DNA of 64,000 nt from assembly GCA_009760855.2 (NCBI GenBank), contig WPIO01000016.1, forward strand, positions 4,485,001 to 4,549,000. Direction: 5' to 3'. Position 1 is the first letter of the stretch; every line of letters starts with the position of its first letter. Below the pieces are notes generated by a model, which saw nothing but the letters and a program-made list of their open reading frames with translations, was not told the origin of the DNA and did no database searches. The stretch comes from Cristatella mucedo. Its lineage: Eukaryota; Bryozoa; Phylactolaemata; Cristatellidae. Shown here one piece after another: positions 40,600 through 64,000 of the stretch. The position numbers and the translations under genes were made by a program.

Positions 40600-41460
40600 T
40601 GCAGATCATAATTCTCGTCTCCTGAAACCAAGCGCCAATAACGTTTGTCATCGGTTGCGGAATTCTCTTCCGAAAATCTAGGTTCTTGCGAACGAGAGCA
40701 GTTGAGGTAGTGAGAAGCATGGAAGTAGCAGCTCAGGACCGCTGAAAAGGATGAGCCATAATCGGCCGTAGGAGAGTATTTATCGTTGCATAAGAATTGT
40801 GGAAGCGAGGTCCACAGTCAAGGACCTGCAGAGCCAAAGCTTCTGTCACCAACGGTCTTTAAGCAGAGGAATGGAACAGCTAATTTATTATCCACACAGG
40901 ACCTGAAGGCGAACAGGCTGAAACTGGTGCAGCAGTTCAGCTAGGCACGAAGGAGCCAAGCCGTGACGGGCATTGTCGGTCAGTGTAAGAACTTTGCTCC
41001 GTATCCGTTGCTCATCCGGCATCCATCCTAGCTCTTTTATCAAAGGAGACACGTGCTCAAACCTCTGGGACTTGAAGACTAACCTTGCAGCCACATTCAT
41101 AGTCAGCGGCAGTGGTCTAGTTGCTTTCTTTGGTAGCCCAACCAAAAAGGAATTACAATAATCAAGCCGAGACAGAACTAAGGAGCTAGTTAAGTTTTTT
41201 GTAAGCTACTGTGGAAGACAACTCCTAATCTTAGATAGGGATCGGACGTGATGGCTAGCTGTAGAAGCAGTCTTCTGAATAAAGCTTTTAAAATTGAGGC
41301 AGCTGTCGAAAACGACACCTAAATTTCGAGCACGTGGTGATGGCCTTTTAATCCAGCCACACGCTTAGGGTGTCCTATGAGCAGCAGTTCGGTTTTATCA
41401 TTTAATTTCAGGAAGTTTTCCGACATCCAGGATTGAATATCGGCAAGGTACCTCAGTGCT
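40600..41460 (-). mobile_element. LINE family 2, best copy
   Basis: The minus frame 41145-40888 reads LPLTMNVAARLVFKSQRFEH, then VSPLIKELGWMPDEQRI, then LAPSCLAELL. This is the CR1/L2-type RT C-terminus but clearly different from family 1. Upstream RT relics (DIQSWMSENFLKLN-like, LLLIGHPKR-like) lie at 41370-41450. Confidence 0.75.
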
Positions 41461-41566
41461 CTGTGCTTGCTCCACTTCTCTTCACAGTTTATACACCAGT
41501 GTTGCCGATGTGTTCGCCGGGCACAATCTAGGCTTACACTTCTATGCAGGTGTGTAGCACAGCAGC
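41461..41566 (+). mobile_element. Small LINE family 1 RT fragment
   Basis: SVLAPLLFTVYT-like sequence (ttctcttcacagtttatacac) and an LHFYA-like stretch (cttacacttctatgcag). These correspond to the region just before the YADD motif. Confidence 0.55.
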
Positions 41567-42888
41567 GGTCTGACTCTATTTTAGGGCGAACAAGAACTGC
41601 TCAGCAGGAAACACCTATCCTAGAGCGCTGAACAAGAGGACGCAGCCGTCGTAGTAGGATCATGAGGTAATTGATATCGCCTGGCCTGTCAACCCTATAG
41701 TCCAGACTAGCGAGAGGTGAACTACTCCAGACTTGACCAATATACAATCCTCACCACGAACGCAAAAACCCAGTAGGGCAGTTTCATTAAAGAGCAAAGC
41801 CAAGTCTGACTCGGCAGAAGAGCCGATTTGTTGCAATTAGCGATTGTGAAATATTTAGCAGGTCGCGTCTGAAATGAGGCTAGCCGTGATCCTGAGCTAG
41901 ATTTTGGCCAGGTCTAATGGGGCTATATCAGATGAGTTTGCAACTGCAAGCAGACCGACAGCTCACATAGAACAGGCCCCCAATTATAGATGCGACGGTG
42001 TGATGTCTATGCTTCAGGTGGATTTGATTGCTAGCAATTTAACATGCGTTTTTTAAAGTATTGCCAAGGTTGAAGAACGCATTCGGATAAAACGAAATGC
42101 ATCTTCAAACTGCAAGCGAATACCTTACAACGAAGGGAGAAGTGCATTTCGCAATTTCTCAACACTCGAGTGCCAAGCCGGTTGCTCTTAAATGAGGCAA
42201 AGCAACGCCACACCCACACCCGAATCGATAGCATCTGATCCCATGGATGGACGGTTTAGTGGCAATCTCGGGTGATTTCCGGGTTTTCATGATTTCACGT
42301 GCACTTGCTAAAACAACGAAAGCAAGTAATTCTCGTGTGACCGGCTTTTCTCAGGAGGCATAAGCGGCACCGAGATGCAGGCCTCCAGAGACGCCAGTAT
42401 TGGATTGGTGAAGCTGCTTGAACACCAGCAAGCCTGGTTGGTTCTTTCCTGTCTTTCGGGTCTCAAGCGCTTCAACTGACTCGTCGGCACAAAACTAGAC
42501 GACGTGACTGGGTGTCCGAGGCGGTGCCGCCAAATGACCTGCATAACACATGATCCACTCAACCGAATATGGATTCGTCCAGCAATCGCAGTGACGCGAC
42601 GAGCTTCTCAAAGTCGCCGGTGGTCCATGCCGCGACAGTGGTCGACGATGAGACACTGCTGCTGCTATGCTGACTGCAACAGATGCAACCGAGAAACGTC
42701 ACCTCTGCTGTACTGGCGACGGGGGTAGACAAAGTGTTCTCTCATCTCTCCAAAACAAAAGCGTGCTGCTTGGAGCCGTGGCCGAAAGGGATACGGCACT
42801 GACTGGGCAGCGTGGAACTCAACGTCATTATGGGCAGGAGGTGCAGCCAGAATTGAATTAAGATGATGGCTGGGATTGTAAGAAGTTT

Positions 42889-43080
42889 GGTGAGCCGTGA
42901 TGGCAAACTAGGTAAGGCGGTTGCTTTCACGGCCTCGGTCCCGAGGTCGTGGGTTCGATTCCTGCGGCGGGGCGATCCTTTATCGCCACTGCAAGCGGTG
43001 GTGATAGCCGTAAAGGCTCTTCTGTCGCTATACAAAAGAGGCTGTTAAATCAGCTAGGATTTATTTTTATTTATTTTATC
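42889..43080 (+). mobile_element. SINE A, full length, palindrome subfamily
   Basis: Starts gtgagccgtgatggcaaact, carries the head palindrome and both body hairpins, and ends in ATTTATTTTTATTTATTTT. One of the best-preserved copies. Confidence 0.88.
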
Positions 43081-43579
43081 GGTTCAACAGGCGACTAGTA
43101 GCTCATAAATCCAGCGCAGCTCATGATTGTGTTTTAGGATTTGTCTCTGAAACTACTGGATTTGAGCATACGATTGCAAACTTCCTTATCGCCTTAGTGA
43201 GGTGTTGTTGGGCTGATCAGATATTTCAAAAAATTTGTGCTGCAACAATTAAACGCAGGGATTTCAATCTGTACCGTTCGCAATTATGGTAAGCACTCAC
43301 ACATCAGCCGGTTGTTAACTAAATAATAACAGGTCGCCTGCATAGCAACCTACGAGCACAAAAACTCTACCCAGGTACTTTACAACTTCGCTATAGCAGA
43401 ATCAACAACTGACGGTTAACGGCATGCACCGCATCATGCTTAACAAACATGCGAAAGCAAATAAGGAGCATGCTTAGACCAGCATGCTAAAGTAAGCAAG
43501 AAGGCTTGCAGCAAATGTACAGTGCCTAAATAGGGATTATGTTCTCTTAGGGTGCAAACGAAATTTATTATTATTATTA

Positions 43580-44945
43580 CTACTATTAAGGCACTCAGGG
43601 CCACCGGTTAGTAGGACCCCAGGTTAGTCAGACATTTAATTGAGCAGAGGTAAGCAGGCAAAGCAAATTGGAACAAAAATGACAAATTCACTCGGGGAAA
43701 GAGAAAGTACAGATGCATCTTCAGCTGTGACTTAAAAGTCCGAAATCACTGCAAGTAATGACAGAAGCCAAGATGAAAGTCCAAAACTTTTTGGTGCATA
43801 CAAACTAAATCACCAAAATATTTCAATTTAGTGCAAGCGACGGCAAGAAGACAGTAAGCAGAGGAGAGGAGAGACACTGAGGTAGCAAATGGATAATGGA
43901 TAAGTAGGCTGGTGCATGCGAGTGAAGCAATGTACAATGAAACTCAGCCAGAAGTGATGCGACGTGCCAGCAAGGCTATTGTTGACAGACCAGACGAGCT
44001 GCTGGGTTTTTCACTAGTTGCTGACTATTAAGAGCACGGGCCAAGTCCCAAATAAAGGGAATTGCAGTAGCCTAGAAGCTGTCAGAAACGCACAGTTTGT
44101 AGTATGGCCCTCTTACTGTTATCTAAGAAAGCTAGATTTGGCGATGCTCCTTAGCTGAAATTAGACCAAATTGCCAGTGGGTGAAATTACCTTAGTAAAT
44201 GACAATTCCTTTTGGAATAGTTGGCCGAGATTACAAGCAGGCGTCAAGGGAGTGATGCTACATGAACCAATGCTGAGGGCGAGGTATTCTAACCTTAGGG
44301 TGATACTGGGGTTACCCTTAACATGTTCACTAGTTCAGTGTAGAATCACTGGAGCTCTTAATCGTTGGCGGTGAGCATGGTACCCCTGGGCGCTTCTTTT
44401 TAAATGTCAAGTCAACGGATGTTGAAATGTCAGTCGGCCATGCTTTGAGAGCTTGTGAGCATAATACCCAGTCTCCCAAGTTTTAAGATTGGTCGAACAA
44501 ACGGCTAAGCGACCAGAATCAGAGATCTGCTGAGAATTGAAGCCTGTCGAGTAAGAACTTCAGATAGAAAGAAGTGAACGCCAGCGCCTTAAACGCGATG
44601 TGCCTCTTGATACAGGTCGGTGAGAAGAGTAGTGTAATGTTGCAGTTACGGCGTTGAAGACAGCCTAGCAGCCGAATTCTACATAAGGGGTTTTGATGCC
44701 TTACTTTCACAGGAACTGCGAGTCCTTCGAAGAGAGATTTATCTAAGCCCTTGGGATGCCTTAAATAAATTGTACTGGCCGATAGTAGACAGACATGACT
44801 ACATGGAACTAACGAGGTCACCTAGAAAACACTTACCTGGAAAAGGGGACATCAAACTCCACATTAAGTTTACGATGGTTTGCCATGGATATGCTGGTCG
44901 AGCCAATTTCGAGTGGTTAGGCTTTGCAGTTTCTGAATGACACCG
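43580..44945 (-). mobile_element. Old LINE relic
   Basis: 43580-44100 resembles the 3' part of a related LINE (gccaccggttagtaggacc, also seen at 49.08 kb). 44390-44945 parallels the RT C-terminal segment in reverse (aggtcggtgagaagagtag, tttctgaatgacaccgg). It is too decayed for a frame. Confidence 0.55.
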
Positions 44946-44949
44946 GTAT

Positions 44950-46030
44950 CACCCCGTGACTGCCATGTGTCTTATTGTCACTCACTTTGATAATGTGAGC
45001 TGTCATTCATATGTATATATCGCCTATGGCTCCAAAGAGTCACGGAGCCGGGGCAATTTCAGCTAGCTGAACCTGCCTACATCTATCAAAACTTTGCAGG
45101 GGAAAAAAGTGGCTGTTAAAGTGAGCCACAGTAAGTACACCGAGCTCAGTACGGTGAGGCTCACTTTTTTACAATGGCCTACGTATATAATATTTTACGA
45201 TTAAAAGTTGCACCCAAGGTTAAGTCGCACATTTTATTTATTTTTTATTGATAACTATTATTATTGAATATATAGCTCATTTCGTATTAATACAACATAC
45301 AAAATGACGTGCATCCAAAAAGTAAACAATAATAACATGGTCAATAAAGTAAAGTGTAGTATAAACTAGTTAATCCCATATGAACAAGTTGAGCAGTCTA
45401 GATTGGTAGGCAAAGAGCAGTTTTTAATTTTGACATTATTTGACTTACTGTGTATAAGTTGCAGGTTTATTTTATTTTTTCTAAACTGGAAAAAGTGCAA
45501 CGTGTACTCGTAAAAATACGGGGTTTGCTTATGAGTCCTAGTGGTAATACGGTTTCATTTTAAAGGGAACGTATATGTAAACAAGACTTGCTTGGATTAA
45601 CTATGGAAATCATATGACAGCTGAACAGGTTGTTACCATGTGGCTTCCTATATGCAGTGGTTTTGTGCATGAGAGATACCAAATGACATATAAACAGAGC
45701 CGCGCAGAATCTGGAAATGCAGGACTACCGATTGCAGACTACACGCTACTACCGACTACATGCAGCTTGCCACTGTAGCCTTTTCCAAGTCGACATATAA
45801 TATATGCTCCAATACTGAACCAACCTAGAACTTTAGCACAGGCTGAGGCAGAGAGGCATAGTAAATAAGCACAAATCAACTCATACGACACCTGCATAAA
45901 GGCTAGCAATCAGCTACAACTTACTGACCACGGCAGCAAGTTAAGCGACACAGTGAGAGCACAAGTAGGGAGTAGCTTACCAATAGCAGGCGATGGATGG
46001 CCACCCTAACCATACCAGCACACTTATCAC
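44950..46030. other. AT-rich DNA downstream of the last RANGRF exon found
   Basis: The terminal RANGRF exon would be expected here or further left, but none could be identified. Confidence 0.4.
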
Positions 46031-46036
46031 ACTTAC

Positions 46037-61151
<15,115 letters not shown>

Positions 61152-61154
61152 CTG

Positions 61155-62480
61155 AAAGACAAAAGATGGTTAGCCTGAATCCTTTAAGGGACCAGGGAAA
61201 AATATAACTGTAGTAAGGGCGGTAAGGTCAATCAATATACACCATGCTATTCACCGCGAATATGGCAGCAATAAGATTAAAGCTAAATTTGGAGCAGCTA
61301 TAAATAGCTACTTGACAAATACACGGTTGAATAAGAGAGAGTGCCTCAAGACAGGTGCCTTGAGATAGCATAGCATGAGCTCATTCAGTTATCAGCTAGT
61401 AGTACGGGCCATCTGCTAGGAGAGCCATTAACGGCACTTCCGAACTGCCAAATATGCTCATAGAATGCTAGAGCTAATAACCATCGGCAACTAGCTAATA
61501 CTCGTGGTGCATATTTGTAAAGCAGAAAACCTTCTATCGGATGTTCAATGATTTGCAATATACCAAGACAAGCTGCAGTGGCATGTGGCAGGCACAGAGC
61601 AGCAAACCATGCAAGATATGGATAAGTTGAACGACAGCAGCAACAGAAGCTAGAATGCTGGACGGCTACTATGGGGCACATTGAATTAAAGCATAATACA
61701 GTACTCAACTCGATAGAAAGTGGCTTCTCTGGTGCCCAGCAAGCCTGCAGGCCAGCCATAAGGCCTGCCTGCCATCAGTTCACTTCTGACTTCCTATTAT
61801 TCTCATTTTACAAATCAAAATACGGAACACCGTGCCCAAATGTACACAGAAGCAGTGCTCTCTCCCAGCATTTAAAAGACAAGAACAAATGGTGAGTGGT
61901 CACGGTGAGGTGGTAGCACCTGGAATGTGCATGACGTCACGACCCCAGGATCCTGACTGTACCCTGCACAGCAATATTGAAACAAAAGCTATAAAAAACT
62001 GTTCTGCGACTTTGAATCGATTATATCTAAATATTTGATCTGAAAATAATGACTAAACAAAATGATCCTGGATACATATCCGGAAGCATCTTGGCATACC
62101 TCGGCATCACGCACAATGGTACTTGCCTGTACCTCCCAGATTACAGTTATCTTAAACTTCACCAGTAAAAAGGCTTCTCATTAAGCGGCCTATAGAACTC
62201 AAAGGTCCTGATATTCTCTTGTGGGTCCCTTCATTTTCTTGTTCCGGCTCAGCAATCTGAAAAAACACTCCTGATGTGCCCTCACACCTCTCCTTCTATG
62301 TGCCTTAACTTCTCATGCAACTACAATTTAGAACTCCAGCAGCTGATTTCATGACATCCACTAGTTGACATTTATAACCAAACAAACATTCCACCAGTTC
62401 CTCGTGGCTTAACAACGATAGCACTCGGGAAGACCTGTATCTCTCCATGCCCTTTACATATGCTGGAAAGGGAGCTTACT
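61155..62480. other. Upstream of the first RANGRF exon found
   Basis: The N-terminal exon should lie here or beyond the window; no PLFGGA-like frame was found. A weak LINE relic may lie at 62170-62270. Confidence 0.4.
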
Positions 62481-62484
62481 CCTT

Positions 62485-62642
62485 CGTCTAAGCCCCGGAG
62501 GTAAGGTACTCGCTCTTCACGAACCAGTCGTGGGTTCGAGTCCTGCAGCAGGCAATCTATTATTACCAACTGAAAGTGGTGGTGAAAGCCATTAAGGCTC
62601 TTTTGTTGCTACACAACTGAGGCTGTTAAATTAACTGACCTT
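62485..62642 (+). mobile_element. SINE A, subfamily without palindrome
   Basis: ccccggaggtaaggtactcg A box, gtgggttcgagtcctgcag B box, gccattaaggct hairpin, gaggctgttaaattaactga. Confidence 0.8.
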
Positions 62643-62689
62643 ACGACTGTTTTTAATGAGTGTATGCTAAATGCAAGCGTATAATGGAT

Positions 62690-63080
62690 ATTTTTACAAT
62701 GACGAAGCAAAGGCTGTGAGGAAAAGGCAGACTTTAGCTTCTTTTTAAACATTAAGAAGTCAGAGGATGTCACAATGTCAGTCAGCAGTGTCTCAGGTTT
62801 TGAGAGCAGAGGAACTGAAGGCATATTCCTAAAACCATTCGCAGTTGCTTAGATTCACAACTAAACCACCTGAGAGTCAAAGGGGCAGCTGGTCCGATGG
62901 GAAGTCTGACTAGCAAGATATTTAGATAAAGATGCTGGAGCACAAGAATGATGAAATCAAAACAAGATTGAAAGAACCTTTTGTCTGTGTGCTACGTTAT
63001 AACGAGAGGCAGTGACAGTTGGTGAGAGGCCGTTTAATTCGGCAGTTGTGACATTCCAGACAGACAGGCCTGGCTGTACA
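62690..63080 (-). mobile_element. LINE relic
   Basis: Parallels the reverse of the RT C-terminus: SDFLMFKKKLK-like on the minus strand at about 62740, then gtgacagttggtgagaggcc and the acattccagacagacaggcc segment. Confidence 0.6.
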
Positions 63081-63084
63081 GCTA

Positions 63085-64000
63085 GTTCGTTAGGCGACCA
63101 CATCAGATCCACAATCAAGTCTGCCTACTTTCAACTAAAAAAAAATCATGCTGATTTATTTAACAGCCTCTTTTGTATAGCGACAGGAGAGCCTTTACGG
63201 CTATCACCACTGCTTGCAGCAGCAATAAAGAATCGCCCAACACAGGATTCAAACCCGTGGACAGAGGTCAATAACAGCAACTGCCTTACCTAGAGAGCCA
63301 CCACGGCTCAACTACATAATATTGCTAAAATTCGGGCTGGTTTAGACAGGGATATCACATCTAAGTTGGTCCATGCATTAGTGAAATCCCGTCTGGACTT
63401 ATGTAACTCACTGCTTGCTGGTCTACCGGCCTAAGCAATCAGGCGCTTACAGCTGGTGCAAAACTCGGCAGCTATGCTTGTCTGTCGTCAGCTGCACAGT
63501 TGCCAAATCACACCCCTTCTCGTCGACCTGTACTGGCTCCCAGTCAAGCAATGCACCGACTTCAAGGTGTTGTCACTCATTTTTAGGTTCCGTCCTTCTT
63601 TGGCTCCAGCCTACCTATCAGATCTACTCCCCCACCAGGCTAAGCACACACATTTCGGAATCCAATTGTTTATATATACTTCGTACAAACCTCAAATCCT
63701 TTGGAGACCACGCCTTTAGTGAATATGCTCCCAAAGCCTGGAACTCACTCCCGACTTGCATCATGACATCTCCTGACTGGAACACATTTCAAAAGTAACT
63801 AAAAATGCACCTATTTATGACAGCATTTAATGGGTCCCTGTGATTCGTTCTTTATGTGCTTATTCGTGCTGACAATGTGCATGCTGCCACTAACCATACT
63901 TGCAAGCTGACTCTGTGCATGTCACCCTTAACCATGTTATTCTTGTTGTTTATTTAGCATGGTACCACTCACCATTCGATCGTGTTTCCTTTGCAGCAAA
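63085..64000 (+). mobile_element. LINE family 1 copy, runs off the window, split by a SINE
   Basis: Begins near the SAYFQL motif, is interrupted by a SINE A at 63139-63307, and resumes with ARVLHALVKSRLD-like sequence. LVQNSAAMLVC, DLYWLPVKQ, AYLSDLLPHQAKH, NLKSFGDHAFS, AWNSLPTC and the 3' UTR follow up to the window edge. It has frameshifts. Confidence 0.85.
63139..63307 (-). mobile_element. SINE A inserted in a LINE
   Basis: Reverse-oriented copy from aaaaaaaaatcatgctgatt to ccaccacggc, flanked by a 7-bp direct repeat tcaacta (63132-63138 and 63308-63314). Confidence 0.88.

Noticed and set aside
45980-46005. A 25-nt minus-strand micro-exon candidate after the last RANGRF exon found
   Set aside because: Splice signals exist but the encoded residues do not resemble the Mog1 C-terminus.
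61932-61939. TGACGTCA, a perfect CRE half-site pair upstream of the RANGRF exon at 61151
   Set aside because: A single 8-bp site is expected about once per 65 kb by chance and no first exon or promoter was found nearby.
62090-62150. Minus-strand stretch considered as the missing first RANGRF exon
   Set aside because: The donor phase (0) does not fit the next exon (needs phase 2) and the residues do not match the family start.

Overview
The window is nuclear DNA from an animal, most likely an invertebrate. The evidence is coding sequence split by introns with GT-AG boundaries, two recognisable metazoan genes, tRNA-derived SINEs, CR1/L2-type LINEs with (ATT)n tails, and very long CT/GA microsatellites. 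The phylum cannot be decided from the sequence. There is no operon structure and no bacterial or organellar content.

Layout. 1-13.9 kb has no gene I can recognise. It holds microsatellites, a 15-bp minisatellite, two perfect short-loop inverted repeats, a few SINE and LINE relics, and one unexplained 161-codon ORF on the minus strand. 14.0-29.34 kb carries a plus-strand gene that I can assemble from ten exons with matching splice phases into about 956 residues. It has an N-terminal SAM domain, an SH2 domain, a Ser/Pro/Gly-rich linker and a C-terminal CDC25-homology (RasGEF-like) domain. The SH2 plus CDC25-H pair is that of the NSP family (BCAR3, SH2D3A, SH2D3C), adaptors that bind p130Cas. 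Its introns are loaded with CT repeats. 29.4-45 kb is a repeat graveyard of SINEs and LINE pieces in both orientations. 46.0-61.15 kb holds, on the minus strand, at least three exons of a Mog1/RANGRF gene (Ran guanine-nucleotide release factor). A 13-kb intron full of LINE copies splits it, and a decayed duplicate of one exon lies in the next intron. Its first and last exons were not found. 61.2-64 kb returns to LINE and SINE insertions.

Repeats. SINE family A (17 copies or fragments called) has a tRNA-like head and a body ending in a tail about 75 bp long with two small hairpins. A younger subfamily carries an 11-bp perfect palindrome in the head. SINE family B has a different tRNA-like head and a tail that matches the 3' end of the local LINE family 1, so it probably borrows that LINE's machinery. 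LINE family 1 includes one copy (58.36-59.87 kb) with a long open reverse-transcriptase frame. LINE family 2 is older and survives as scattered relics. Nested insertions (SINE in SINE, LINE in LINE, SINE in LINE with a 7-bp target duplication) give a relative time order.

The two genes show no functional link: one is a cell-adhesion/integrin signalling adaptor, the other a nuclear-transport GTPase regulator. All calls come from reading translations and motifs by eye. No database search was run.
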